The position numbers were made by a program, and so were the translations under genes. Under the pieces are notes generated by a model. The model saw only the letters and a program-made list of their open reading frames with translations. It made no database searches and was not told where the DNA came from. From positions 496,001 to 560,000 of the forward strand of contig NW_024589898.1 of assembly GCF_018446385.1 (NCBI RefSeq): a stretch of 64,000 nt of DNA. The letters run 5' to 3'. Shown here one piece after another: positions 33,445 through 46,407 of this stretch. Within the stretch, counting starts at the first letter, position 1, and every line of letters begins with the position of its first letter. This stretch comes from Zingiber officinale (lineage: Eukaryota; Streptophyta; Magnoliopsida; Zingiberales; Zingiberaceae).

Positions 33445-34550
33445 CCTAAGAATCACAAAAATAACTTTGGTCAGGACTCTAAATTTAGAATAATATTGAT
33501 TCCTCAAACAGTACTATTTTAAATTAACCAACACCTCAAAACACCGTGAATTTTGTATGTCATGATAGTGTGGACGTATACAAATTCAACATTTGTAAAA
33601 GGAGGGTGTAACCCATTAATTTTATTATCTTGTCAACCTAACTTTTTGACAAATAAAATTAATAGTTGGTTTCCTTTGGTCACACAAATAATAGCAGTGA
33701 CTCCGATGGGAAGGATACTATTAGACGTGCCTAAGTGAATACCATTACTTGACACTAAGTCCATTAATAAGATTGTGTCCCTTCCGATAGGGAAGATCAC
33801 ACGCTCTTAATTAATTTCCTATAGTCATCCGAAATGGAAGTTTGATCTAGTGATCCGCAAACAAACTCATCCGATATGGAGGAAGACACTCAGAGCCAAC
33901 GCGTAAGTTTGTTTGCATCACTTACAAATCAGTAATGGAGACCGTGGAATTTACTAAAATAAATCCCTCTCTCACTTAGTTATTTAAAGTGAGGAATTTT
34001 AAACTATCCCAGCATTCATCAAATGCATACACACACATCACAGTAAATAAAAACAATAAATATGAAAATTATTTTCCATCTATTATGGCCTTTTTCTATT
34101 ACTGTCTTCCATGTGTACCAACCCTAGCTGCTGCCATCTTTAGCCACCGCCATCGGGTCGAGTCGTTGCATCCATCTTGCCTCTTATTCCGCTGCACCTC
34201 TGGTGCTCCATAAGTACCACGCCTCGCAAGAATCCGATCTGCGACAAAAATAGAATTTTACATATATCGATCCTATATTCCACGAGGGAATGTACATGTA
34301 ATCTAGATCGAAAATAAAATTCTAAAATCCTAGGGCTAATACAACTCCTGCTGTATTAGTTACATACAATCATGCACACACAAAATATTACCCTTGACAT
34401 GTCCAAGGGTCCAATCACACACAACATCAATAAGCCATAATAGTTGGAGCTTACAACCAAAGAGTTAACACATCCTACTATTATCCTGCCTAAATTATGT
34501 ATGACATATGCATAACCTATTTGAATTCTAAACACACAGAGGCAAACCCT
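33445..34550 (-). other. 5' leader of the copia element
   Basis: Untranslated leader between the primer binding site and gag. The short open frames here have no domain. Confidence 0.6.
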
Positions 34551-34563
34551 AGCTCTGATACCA
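34551..34563 (-). promoter_or_regulatory. Primer binding site of the copia element
   Basis: TGGTATCAGAGCT on the minus strand, two bases from the LTR end, complementary to initiator Met tRNA. Confidence 0.93.
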
Positions 34564-34565
34564 AT

Positions 34566-36987
34566 TGTTGGTTAATCCTAGGAAAACATACCGGTTCCAC
34601 TGTACAAAATTTTTTTATACAAGTGTCAAACCTTTCCTTAAATAACCTATTGTGTTCTTTAGAAGTTAAATTAAGAATCGCAGACAGAACTTAACATCAT
34701 TGATTCCAAATTTAACTTATCTGTTCTTAATGGTTTAGATTAGAATCGCAAGAGGAACTTAACACTATTGATTCAAATCCACCTATGTTATTAATTCCAT
34801 TAAATATTAATTTCCAAAATTGGCTTCCAAGACTGCATGGCGAGGCACATGGCCTTCTTGGATACGGGAGCAACCACCACCGCCTAGTCAAAGCCTTTTA
34901 AGGAAAGCTAATATTTAATTTCCTTAAATAACTCTAGGTTAACCAAAAGGAACAATTGAATCACAAATTCGAAAAAGAAGAAACACAAACTTGAAAAACT
35001 TATTCGAAAAACTAGATCTAATTGCCTCTTGTATTTAGAATTCTTACAAAGAAAATAACTAGTATGACGCGGAAGAAAATTATTAGTTTTACCTTCTCTT
35101 TGTAAGCTAATGACCTCGAGATCTTCTGCCGTATTCCTCGCCTCGCCTTGGATGTCGTGTGGGCGACGATCCTCCAAGATGAACACCACCCAAAAGCTTC
35201 TTCCTCTTCTTTTGAAATCCGATCACCACCACCACCAAGGAGAAGAGAGCAAAAGGGAAAAGAGAAGGGAGAGGAGCCGGCCACCAAAAGAATAAAAGTT
35301 GTGTCTCATGAAGCCCCCTCACCCCTTCTTTTATATTACTTGCCCAAGGTAAATAAGGAAAAACATTTTACAAAAAATAAAATCATCCAAGAGTTTTTCC
35401 TTTCCCTTTTATTTTTCCTTTTCTTTCCTCTTGATTGAATCAATCACCAATTTTAATTTTGTGATGATTTTAATTAATTTTAATATGGCCGGCCACTTGC
35501 TTGGGCACCAAGCAAGGTGGCCGGCCACCTCATCAAGGGAAAAAGAAAATATATTTTTTTTATAAAATTTTACAAGAAAATATCTTATAAAATTTTATAA
35601 GCTCTCTTTCCTAAAGTAGGAGTTAAAAAAGGAAAGTTCTAAAAATTAAAAACATGTTTTAAAATTTAAAACTTCTCTTACAAAATTTCCTTTTTTAACA
35701 TGATGATAGAAAATTTTAATTTTAAAACTTATCTCCCTTTTTTTTCTTAAACCATGAGGATGGTTAAACAAGGAAAGTTTTAAGCCTTTTAAAACTCTCT
35801 ATTAAAACATGTGGCCAAATTCAAATAAGGAAAGTTTTAAAAATTAAAATATCTCTTTTAAAACTTATAGTTTTCTACAAAGAGAAGATTTTAAAAATTC
35901 AAAACACCCCTCTTATTTGAATTAATCTTGGCCGGCCCCTACATGCTTGGTCACCAAGCAATAGGGCCGACCCCTATAAAGAGGATTTGGCCGGCTCTTG
36001 CTTGGTCACCAAGCATTGGACCGGCCCACTTCTTGGACACCAAGAAGAGCCTTACATTTGGATGGACTTGAGGTAATAATGAGGCTACGACAGGGACCTA
36101 GAGGAGAAATTGGTTTTGGCCTTCCGATGAGCTTGAGTATCCTGTGTTCGCCCCAAACACACAACTCAAGTTCATCGATAATAACTCATTCCACTAGAGA
36201 GTTATTATCGCACTACCGCACCAATCCCAAATTACATTATGGGCTCCTTCTTATCATGAGTGTGTTAGTCTCCCTGTGTTTAAGATTACGAATGTCCACT
36301 AATTAAGTAAGTTACTGACAACTCACTTAATTAATATCTAGCTCCAAGAGTAGTACCACTCAACTTCATTGTCATATCGGACTAAGTCCACCTGCAGGGT
36401 TTAACATGACAATCCTTATGAGCTCCTCTTGGGGACATTCTCAACCTAGATAACTAGGACACAGATTCCTTCTATAATCAACAACACACACTATAAGTAA
36501 TATTATTTCCCAACTTATCGGGCATATTGATTTATCGAGCTAAACCTCACCCTTCGATAAGTCAAAGAAATAAATATTAAATATATGTGCTTGTTATTAT
36601 ATTATGATTAAGAGCACACACTTTCATAATAACTAAGGTTTAGTTCTTTTACTAGGTCAGTACAAAAAGAACTTACCTAAATGGTCCTACTCAATATACT
36701 TAAAGTGTATCAGTGTAATTTATTAGTAAAGATAAACTAATACTTAATTACATTATGACTATTCTGATGGTTTGTTCCTTTCCATCTTAGTCGTGAGTAA
36801 CTGTATATAATTTATAGAGAACCAACAACATGATCTTCTGAGTGTGACACCACACTCCATGTTATCTACTATATAAATTAATTGAACAATTACATTTAAC
36901 AAATAAATACACATATTGACCAATGTGATTCTTTTATTTCAAAAATAAATGTTTACAAAAGCTAGGCTTTTAGTATACACTCCAACA
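34566..36987 (-). repeat. 5' LTR of the copia element
   Basis: Collinear with 11461-13898. Plus-strand ends are TGTTGGTTAATCCTAGG and TATACACTCCAACA. The flank CCTTC matches the other end. Confidence 0.93.
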
Positions 36988-36992
36988 CCTTC

Positions 36993-39900
36993 AAGAAGAA
37001 CACCTACACAACTTCCTTCTCCAGTGGTAAACCCATCTACATAAATTTTTGATGGTCCCTCAAACTCAGGTTGATGGACCACTATTAAGAAATTTGTAAA
37101 GGCCTAGGCCTTGATTGCCGTCCAAGGCTGATAGTATATATCTTACTCGCTCAACTCAATAGTCCACTTAATGAGTTGGTCGACTGCTTCAAGGTTGGTG
37201 AGGACTCTTCCTAGCGAGCTATTGGTGAGTACTGTTACTGAGTGTGCAAGGAATTAAGTTTGCAAGTGGCGAATGACAAGGACTAACCTATAAGCCAACT
37301 TCTAGAACATGGTATAGTGGGACTCGGATCCTTTCAATAGATGACTGAAAAAATAGACTGGTCATTGTATATTATCATGCTCTTTGACTAAAGCTGCCCC
37401 AAGGCCTCTTGGGTGGCTGATAACTCCCATGATAGGCGTAAAGAGGGAAGGCAGGGCTTCCAAGTGCCACTTCAATTCTTCAAAGACCTTGTTACACTCT
37501 TCATTCCACTAGAACTTTGCTACTCAACGGAGTACTTTAAAGAACAAGAGAGCTTGGTCAGTTGATCGAGATATGAAGCTTGAGAGTACCGTGATCCAAT
37601 CTACTAGCTTTTGGGCCTCCTTGAGACTTCGCGGAGCTTGCTATCCCAAAGTACTTGTACCCTCTCTAGGTATACTTCAATACCCCTCTTGGTGTCCAGA
37701 TATCCTAGAAAATGTCCCCCTTTTGCTCCAAATATACACTTCAAGGGGTTTAGCTTCAACCTGTACTGTCGTAAGGTGCTGTAAGTCTCTTCCACATCCG
37801 CAATATGAACTACTGCATGAGCAGACTTGATGAGAATGCCATCTACGTAGACCTTGACATTCCTCCTGATTTATTTCCAAAAGAACTTATCCATCATCCG
37901 TTGATATGTTGCTCCTGTATTTCTTAGTCCAAATGACATAACTATATAACAGAAAGTACCATATATAGTGATGAAACTAACCTTCTCTTGATCCTCTGAG
38001 GCGAGAGAAATTTGATGGTATCCCTGATAAACATCTAGCATCTAGATTAGACCACACCCTGAAGTTGAAACAATCATATGGTTGATCTGTGGGAGCGGAT
38101 AACAATCTTTGAGACTCACCTTGTTGAGATCATGAAAGTTAATGCAGACTTGCCACTTGTTATTAGGTTTGGCTACCAGGATGACGTTGGTCAGTCAGGA
38201 AGGAAACTATATCTCTCGGGTGTGTCCTGCTTCAAGAAGCTAGTCCACCTTTGCTCGAATAATTTTATTCTGATCAATTGAGAAGTCTCTCTTCTTTTGC
38301 TTGACAGGCCGAGAGTTAGGCATAAGGTGGAGCTTGTGTTGTAATATCGCCGGGGCTACTCTTGATAATTCTTTAGGAGACTAGGCGAAAACATCCCAGT
38401 TTCGTGTTAGACAATCCACCAGGTTTTTCTTAGTCTTTGGTGGCAGGTCAGCTGTGGTCTTTGTAATACTCTCGAGTTGATTAGGGTACAACTGCACTTC
38501 CTTCTATTGAATTGGCTCCTCGGCTAGGGGTAGAGGCTCCTCCTGGATGGCGTGCACCCCTCCATCTTGGATTTTTTGAGCCTTACACGCTTCAATTTTT
38601 ACTATATCTACATAACACCTCCACATGGTCAGTTGCTCTCCCCTTACTTCGCCAACTTGGTTTTCCACTGAGAAGTTTATATTTTGGTGGAAAGTAGAAA
38701 TGGGCACCTATAATTCAAGCAGGGCGGGTCTTCCCAAGATAACGTTGTAAGAGAATGGAGAATCCTCCACAATGAAGGTGCTCCTCTGAATCCTTATTAG
38801 GGGTTCAGTTCCCAGGGAGACGACCAATTTGATAGGCACTATCAGTTGCACTTCATTCCCGGTGAACCCATACAGAGTGGTTGACACCGGTTGGAGCTCA
38901 CTGTATCAAGCTTCATATTATCGAACACATCTTTGAACAACACATTGATAGAGCTTTCAGTGTCAACAAAAACTCTGGCCACCCGACTATTGGCAATGAC
39001 TGCCTTGATGATGAGCGCATCATCATGGGGGAGCTCAACCCCTTCTAGATCTTGAGGCCCGAAGATGATTCGGCGCCCGACACTCATGTCTAGCTACAAC
39101 CAACTACATGGATCTCCAATTGACGTTTGTGAGCTTTTCTAGCTCTAGTAGAATCCCCATCAGTGGTGCCTCCAACAATCATGCCTATGTCTCATATGAC
39201 GGCATTTCCCTGGTTTTCTTCTTATCGGATTTCCATTGGTTCCTTTCCTTTGCCAGATAATTGACTATCTTGATTTTCTCTTCATTGAGGTAGGTTGGTT
39301 GGGCAGCCAGAAGTTGGTCGGGCAGCCAGGGGCACTGGATTTATTTGCCTGCTACCTCAGGAGTTGAGGCACGATTTGGGGTAGAGGCAAACCTAGTTCG
39401 GTTGCTCGACAGGCATCCCGAGCAAACTAGAAACAATTTCCTATATCGTATGGAACTAGTGGTAAGTGTAGTACTGGGGTTCCGACAAGGAAAGCTTGTT
39501 GGAAGAGGCCCAAACTACCTTGACTTGCTATGCTATTCTTGCTTCCCGAACCAATGGAGGATTAGGCCAGGGGTCTCTAGGGTGGATTGAGGGTGGTGGT
39601 GGTTTATGATTGGCTTGACCGGTTAGAGCGGGGGTCGTTGCTTCTTTCTTCTGGGTGGCCTAAGTTTCCTCCGCATTAATATATTTGGCCACTTTCCCCA
39701 ATAGGCTATTAGAGTCCTTGGCCAATTTCCTGATGAGGTCTCTTAAGAAATCACCATACAACATGCCTTGAGAGAAAGCACTCATTAATATATCTGAGGT
39801 GGTGGATGGGACGCCCAACGCCACTTGGTTGAAACAATTAATATACGCTTTCAAGAACTCCTTGGCTCCTTGTTTGAGCACGAATAAACTATGATTAGTA

Positions 39901-40137
39901 TTCTTCTACTGGTAAATTAGAACAGGAAAGCGTTTCTGAATTTTTGGAAATAAGTGATAGATTCGACCGGCAATCTATTGAACCATCTTTGTGTCGAGCT
40001 AGAAAGAGGGGTCAGAAACACTTGACATTTTATTACTTCACTATACTGGTGTAGCAAAGTGGCATTCTAGAATTTTTGGAGATAATTCTCCGGATCATTG
40101 TTGCCTCCGTATTCTACAATAGACTGGGGCTTAAAAC
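36993..40137 (-). pseudogene. Tat-type Ty3/gypsy gag-pol remnant
   Basis: Minus strand, in order: gag (QSIVEYGGNNDPENYL near 40110; KQGAKEFLKAYINCFNQVAL near 39860), protease (VARVFVDTESSINVLF near 38965; the usual DTGSS is DTESS), reverse transcriptase (DFHDLNKVSLKDCYPLPQI, LDVYQGYHQI, VYVDGILIKSA) and the start of RNase H (IYVDGFTTGEG). The catalytic YVDD is YVDG and many stops and frameshifts occur, so it is long dead. The RNase H continues at 10049 after the LTR and copia insertions. The upstream part beyond 40137 is cut off by SIRE-like LTRs. Confidence 0.88.
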
Positions 40138-40432
40138 TGTTGGTACGGTTTGCACTAACTGTCTAACTCGGATTTTGTTAAATGACAAATAAGTAAGTTA
40201 GGTTCTGTTGTGATCTAACCACATGATTAAGTGTGTAGTACGAAGTTTAGATAGGTCAATGGGCCGACCAGATATCTGGCAGGAACCCCAGCTAGGTCGA
40301 CAGGCCGACCGGATAGCTGGTACAAAGTCCAGATAGGTCGACGGGCTAATCAGATATCTGGCAAGAAATTTAGCTAATAGGTCGACCGGATAGCTGATGT
40401 GAAGACCAGATAGGTTGACGGGCTGATCGGAT
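40138..40432 (+). mobile_element. Truncated SIRE-like LTR
   Basis: Begins TGTTGGTACGGTTTGCAC and runs through U3 repeats with GGTCGAC and GACCGGATAGCTGG. It is cut off where a second LTR of the same family starts. Confidence 0.75.
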
Positions 40433-41516
40433 TGTTGGTGCGGTTAGCACTAAAGGTCTAACCCAGGTTTTGATGAATGACAAAATAGGTTAAGTTAGTT
40501 TTGTTGTTGATCTAACACTCTCATCGAGTGTGCAGGAGAAGCTCAGACAGGTCGACGGGCTGACCTGATGTTTGGCACGAAGCCCAGCTAGGTCGACGGG
40601 CCGACCGGATAGCTGGCACAAAGTCCAAACGGGTCGACGGGCTGACCGGACATTTGGCACGAAGTCCAGCTAGGTCGATGGGCTGACCGGATAGCTGGCA
40701 CGAAGTCCAGACGGGTCGAAGGGTTGACCTGACGTCTGGCAGGTAAGTAAAGGTAAGTCACTGGAGGGGAGTGACTGTGAGGACGCGTTCCGGAGAAGGG
40801 AACTTAGGCGTCGATCCGACTTAGAACCATTTCGGAACTCTAAGTCGAGATCCTGACTAGATTCCGGTCTCAAAGAGACGGAATCTAATTAACACTATTT
40901 CTGTTCATTATAACTGTGCTAATAATCTGTTTTGTAGGAGATATAAGTGCGCGTCGGACTAACATTTTCTTGCAGGAAGGATGTTGCTAGAAATCAATGT
41001 CCGAGCGCTCGGAAGGTACTCGGGCTCCCGGGAGGTACCTAGGCGCCCGAAGGCGAAAACTTATGTCCAACGTCGCTGTGCCATGTGGAGTTCACTGGTT
41101 GGCTCGGATACGTCATGGTCGATGCGCCCTGAAGGTTCCAGGCGCCCCGAACCTCCTATATAAGGAGGGTCAAGGCTGAAGCTCCAAAAACAACTCAGAA
41201 TCCGCTCTCCTGTGCTCCTGCAACGCTGCGAAGCTCCGACAACGTGCTGCTCTTTTAGTTTTCTTCCTTTGTCGGTATTATTTTAATTTTTCATTGGCAT
41301 TCCTGTACTTAGTTTGTAATAACTTCCGAATTGCTAGAGAATTGCCCAACGAAAGCACCCTTGTGTGCGGGCCTTGGAGTAGGAGTCGACAAAGGCTCCG
41401 AACCAAGTAAATCGACTTTGTTAGCCGTGCTCTCTCTTTTTATTTTCCGCTGCGTACTCGTACTTGAAAATTTTTATCGATATTCACCCCCCTCTATCGA
41501 AATTCACGATCCAACA
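40433..41516 (+). repeat. SIRE-like LTR with adjoining primer binding site
   Basis: Begins TGTTGGTGCGGTTAGCAC and ends AATTCACGATCCAACA. It has the same U3 unit repeats and GGCGCC-type motifs as the LTRs at 24212 and 29663, with more differences. AGTAGTATCAGAGC follows directly, a primer binding site with one change (TAGTATC for TGGTATC), so this is a 5' LTR. Confidence 0.85.
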
Positions 41517-41693
41517 AGTAGTATCAGAGCTTGGTACCGCTCTGATTTGGTGCAATCACCAATTAGACAGGGGGTGAAGCAATTTTTTTCTTCTTTTCTT
41601 TCCTTGTCGGCTTTCAATTTTTCATATTATTCCAAACTGGTATTATTACCTTTTTGGGAATTTTTTCCGTTGCATTTTATCTGAATTGGTAAC
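41517..41693 (+). other. Start of SIRE-like internal region, cut off
   Basis: A leader like the one after 25380 (GCTCTGATTTGGTGCAA). It ends at CTGCAG, where a Tekay-like LTR fragment takes over. No gag is present. Confidence 0.65.
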
Positions 41694-42110
41694 TCTGCAG
41701 ATACAGGAAAGGAAAAGTTTTAGCAAAGGAAGGCGACAAGGTGGCGCGGATGGTGTGTGATGCCAGGACTATGGGAGAGACTTGGGCATTTTTAAGTTTC
41801 CGCATTTTAGTGATTAATAAATATTTAAGATTGTATCTTACATCTCTTCTCATTGGAGATTATTCTGTTTTAGATTGTATGCTGAGAGGAGTTTGACACT
41901 TATTTAATTGTGTGAGTGTTGATATATATTCCAGCCGCCTGTGGCTGATGTATACTATATATGTACCTCAGTTTATGGTCACCGGTACAGGGGAGATGCT
42001 GCCGAAATTTTTCGGTAGAGACTCCTCGTGGTTTCGATCATATCGGTTAGGTAGAGTTAGTAGTTAAGTAACGGTCACCTTAGAGAGTAGTGAGAAGGGT
42101 GGTCGTTACA
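41694..42110 (+). repeat. 3' part of a Tekay-like gypsy 5' LTR
   Basis: Nearly identical to the last 410 bases of the LTR at 43076-46407 (from CTGCAGATACAGGAAAGG to GGTCGTTACA). About 2.9 kb of its 5' part is missing. Confidence 0.9.
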
Positions 42111-42112
42111 GT

Positions 42113-42124
42113 TGGTATCAGAGC
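42113..42124 (+). promoter_or_regulatory. Primer binding site of the Tekay-like element
   Basis: TGGTATCAGAGC, two bases after the LTR end; initiator Met tRNA type. Confidence 0.9.
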
Positions 42125-42339
42125 AGTTCCTATTCTCCAGCATCACACATCAGCACCAGCCTTGCCGTCTTCAAGTAAGAAAGTATTTAAATTTTATTTA
42201 AATTTTTAGTATGCTTTCTTTATTCTTTACAGTAAAGAGAAATCCTTAGAAGTATTAGATTATATGTACAGAATAGGGGAATGTTTAGAAGTGCATATAA
42301 AGTTAAGAATTCTGCTTAGTTTCTTTCTACATAACTAGA

Positions 42340-43065
42340 TGTCAAGAAGAGAACGTCCCCGTACATTCGTACTGAGGACCGAGCACAGAAGAACAAGCAA
42401 GACCCAAGCAGGAAAACGTTCGGGTAGTCTGTGAGTATCCAGAAGTATTTCCAAAAGAGTTACCTGAACTACCTCCCAACAGAGAAGTGGAGTTTGAAAT
42501 TGAATTGGTTCCTGACACCAGCCCAATTTCAAAAGCTCCGTACCGAATTTCTCTAGCAGAGCTAAAAGAGTTGTTCGTTAAAGAGAAAGACGGATCTATG
42601 CGGATGTGCATAGATTTTAGAGCGCTGAACAAAGTAACAGTTAAGGACAAGTACCCTCTTTCCAGAATAGATGATCTATTTGATCAGCTAAAGAGGGCAA
42701 TAGTGTTCTCTAAAACAGACTTGCGCTTTGCGTACCATCAGTTGGAAGTGAAAGGAAGTGATACACCCAGAACAGTTTCCAGGACCAGATATGAACACTA
42801 CGAATTTGTAGTCATGCCATTTGGTGTGACTAATGCACCTATGGTCTCTAGAGACTTTATAACAAGCCTTCCAAGGACCACTAATGGGTACGATGCGATA
42901 TGAATAATAGAGGACCGAGAAGTTAAGAGACTAAGGAACAAAGAGTACCATTAGTGAAAGTCATTTAGAACCAGAAGCACGAGGAAGTTACTTAGGAGCG
43001 TGAGGACAATATGAGACAGAGATATCCAAAATTATTCTAAGTTCGAGGACGAACTTTTTATAAGA
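42340..43065 (+). pseudogene. Internally deleted Ty3/gypsy (Tekay-like) pol
   Basis: What remains is a reverse transcriptase piece ([48 protein letters not shown]) with a TGA at 42901. A short C-terminal piece then leads to the end of the ORF (KHEEVTWERE and RQRYPKLF near 42970-43035). An in-frame deletion of some 25-35 codons removes the segment before the SMRMCID motif. Gag, protease, most of RT, RNase H and integrase are gone. Confidence 0.85.
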
Positions 43066-43075
43066 TAGGGAGAAT

Positions 43076-46000
43076 TGTAACGCCCCAAATTTCCTCAATT
43101 AGAGTTCTAAAAGTAATTTAAAAATATTTAAAAATGCTATAGAAATATTCTAGGGATTTTTAGAAATTTTTAGAGTATTTTTATGTAATTTTTGGAGGTC
43201 GTTTGGTATTTTTACTAAACGAAAGAAGTTTCGATAAAAAAATGTGTAAGCCGAGATTCGAACCGGAGACCTCCGGCCGAACCAACTCTTAAGCGAATCC
43301 GGCTAACCAAGTGTTACAACGAGCATTGCTAATTAAAGAAGGAGAAAAATTTATTTAAGCAGTGGTTAGTAAATAGGAATTAAATAGGAGAAAAAGGGTT
43401 CGGCTGAGGAATCGAACAGGCGACCTCTGACCTGGTCAAAGCGCGGCTGACCAAGAATCTAATCGGCCAAATCTGTTTAGAATAGATAACAAAATTATTT
43501 AAAACAGAAATACCAGCTTACAAAAGGGATAAGTTAGGAGAGAGTTTTAATTCCGTGACCTAAGGTTTCTCTTCGTCTCTCTCGCGCGACGTCGGGCTCT
43601 TCTCGGGCGAAACCGCAGCAGGAAGCTAGGGTGTCTCCGGCGGCCGGCGAGCACCTTCCTCCGTGAGGTCTTTACACCATCGTGATCCTCTCGTCGAGGG
43701 GAACTTGTTGGCGTAGAGAAGGGGCCGAGATTTCAAGTTTCTCCGAAGCCCTAGCTACCCCTCTTCGGCTGTGAGTCCAAGGAACCGTGGTAAGTTGCTA
43801 CTCACCTGTAGTAGGATAGCTCCGAGGTTTATTCCTTGTTCCTCTTCTTGTTTTCGAAGCATGTTATTAAGGAGGTTTTCTTTTCTTAAGTTGCTGCCGT
43901 GAGGAATTTTTGAATTGGCTAAGGATTTAGGTTTCCTTTATGGCTTTTAAAACATGCTGTTAAGAAGTGTGGTTGCTAGGGATAGAGTTTCTTTTGGTTT
44001 TCAGATTTCGCCGTAAAGAATTTTTGGATGTGCTAGGGATCTAATTTCTTCTGGTTTTTGAATTATGCTGTAAAAGTTATGGTTTAGGGCTTGCTGCCGT
44101 GAGTTTCAAAGGAAGTACATGAAAAGGATAAGTGTGTAGAGTATTTTGTTCCTTTGGTTTCTGCCGTGGCACTGAACAGGGGATGTTGAGGTTTCGGTTT
44201 CGGGTTGTTGCTAACAATGAGCATGAGGTGAGTGGATTTGGAGCATGTGTGTCATTTTCGGTGGGTTTATGAAGTTTGCTGCCATATTCAGAATTTATCA
44301 GATTTGGGTATGAACAGGTTTTAGTTTGAGAATTATGTGTAGCACTTTGGTTTGAATAGCTTTGTGTAGCATGAAGTATGGTTATACTTTGGGACTTTTT
44401 CCTTACCGTAGCATTGAGCATGAAGAATAGATGCCTTGGTTTTGGTTTCCAGTAGCATGCTGTGGTTTGTCTTTTGGCTTCCGGATTTTGTGGTAAAGGA
44501 TTGTGATTGTTAGGGATTTTTAGAATAGCCCCAAGATTTTGTTGTTTCCTTTGCAATTCTATTAAAGCATGGTTAAAAGATTACGGTTATCTTATAAAAG
44601 CTTAGCTGTGAATAAGTTTTATATAGGTATTGTTTTAGTTTTCCAGCAAGCTTTAATTGGTTGTAGCCTTGCAAATCTTGGTTTGTGGATTGAGATAGCA
44701 TGGATATCTGGAAGTGTTCGGATTGTAGTTTTGAGCCATTGTTTGTATAGTGAAGTTTCAATTTCAGAATTTGCTTATGTTAAATCTGAGCTTGAGGTTT
44801 AGATATGCTACTTTCATTGAAGTATACAGATTTGAGGTTCTTTATTCTAGCATGAGGTTTAGATATGTTTTCTAGTTATACTCATTCTAGGATACATATT
44901 TGAGTTTCTTTATTCTAGCGTGTGGTTTAGATATGCTTCTTTGCTACCATTCATTTAAGCATACAGATTTGAGTTTCCTTGTTACCTCAATATGCAGAAC
45001 TCCAATCTTAGAGCAGATTTTATTAAGCATTTCATATGCAAATTTTTAGTTAACATTCAAGTGTAGTTTTGTTAAGCTTATAGTGCAATTTTGTTAGCAC
45101 AGTATGCAGAGTATGCAGATTTCTGTTAGCTAAATATGCAGAATTTTGATTAGCATAATATGCAGTTTTATTGAGCATTTCAGTACAGTTTTATTAAGTA
45201 TTTTCATGCAATTCTGTTAAGCATTTTAGTACAGCTTTATTAAGTATTTCCATACAATTCTGTTAAGCATTTCAGTGCAATGTTAATAAGCATTTTAGTG
45301 CAGTTTTGTATGAGACATCCTCCTATTAGAGGTATTAACAAGTATAAGAAAGATAAAGAAAAGAAATAAAATGGCCAAGGCCTTAAGTAGATCCCAAAGT
45401 CAAGACTTTAGGGATTTTGGCACACAAGGTGCTAAAGAAAATGCCGAGGCATTATATATTAGAAGTAATAAAAGATAACAAATATTTTACTTTATTTAAG
45501 AGGCTAGTACCCGACTTCCGAGGTTGTCGTTAAACAAATCCAGGTGTCCAATTCCAAGGTCTTGGCCCTGGTAGACCGAGATATGCTCTTTTAGGATTGG
45601 TGGCTCGCTACCCCAACCTATTAGGGAACGCGCATAAGATGGTACTATGCCTGGGCCCAAGAAGAAAGTTTATTATTATTTTGAAGTATTAAAGTATAAG
45701 TTTTAAATAAGTGAAATAAAAAGAATAAGTTTTTAAGCAAGTGAAATAAGATTCAGAAGGTGTTTAAAATTCAGCAAGCTTTAGTTTTCCTTATGCTAGC
45801 ATGTTATTCTGATTAGCTTTACATGTTTAGCATTCCAGTATGCATTGTTCTTTTGCTATTAAATGAGCATGTGTAGTATTTTCTTTAGAGCTTTCAGTTC
45901 TTGGATTTCAGTATATTTACATGCATATTCGAGTTTTTGTGAGTTAGACAGCGCTTACTAAGCATTCGCTTATAGTTTGCATTTCCTCTTACTGCAGATA

Positions 46001-46407
46001 CAGGAAAGGAAAAGTTTTAGCAAAGGAAGACGATAAGGTGGCGCGGATGGTGTGTGATGCCAGGACTATGGGAGAGACTTGGGCATTTTTAAGTTTCCGC
46101 ATTTTAGTGATTAATAAATATTTAAGATTGTATCTTACATCTCTTGTCATTGGAGATTATTCTGTTTTAGATTGTATGCTGAGAGGAGTTTGACACTTAT
46201 TTAATTACGTGAGTGTTGATATATGTTCCAACCGCCTGTGACTGATGTATACTATATATGTACCTCAGTTTATGGTCACCGGTACAGGGGAGATGCTGCC
46301 GAAATTTTTCGGTAAAGACTCCTCGTGGTTTCGATCATACCGGTTAGGTAGAGTTAGTAGTTAAGTAACAGTCACCTTAGAGAGTAGTGAGAAGGGTGGT
46401 CGTTACA
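43076..46407 (+). repeat. 3' LTR of the Tekay-like gypsy element
   Basis: Begins TGTAACGCCCCAAATTTCC directly after the purine tract GATAGGGAGAA and ends GGTCGTTACA; about 3.3 kb, within the range of Tekay/Del LTRs. Contains two tRNA-like segments near 43250-43320 and 43395-43450 (GATTCGAACCGGAGACCTCC), and diffuse repeats of AAGCATTTCAGTGCAGTTTT type at 45000-45310. The short open frames at 44077-44802 are not convincing genes. Confidence 0.88.

Larger units (their letters stand above)
11461..36987 (-). mobile_element. Complete-length Ty1/copia element carrying three nested insertions
   Basis: Two LTRs of the same family (11461-13898 and 34566-36987), each about 2.43 kb and nearly identical by eye, flank a gag-pol region on the minus strand. 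The target duplication CCTTC (11456-11460 and 36988-36992) is exact. The primer binding site is intact next to the right LTR, and a purine-rich tract (TTGGGAGA) abuts the left LTR. Gag-pol lies in three blocks (33444-32990, 22687-20039, 14771-13921), separated by CACTA-2 (which holds a gag-only retrotransposon) and CACTA-1. Without insertions the element would be about 10 kb. Several stops make it non-coding now. Confidence 0.93.

Noticed and set aside
44077..44802. Open frames on both strands inside the Tekay LTR
   Set aside because: No domain, no splice context, and located within an LTR.
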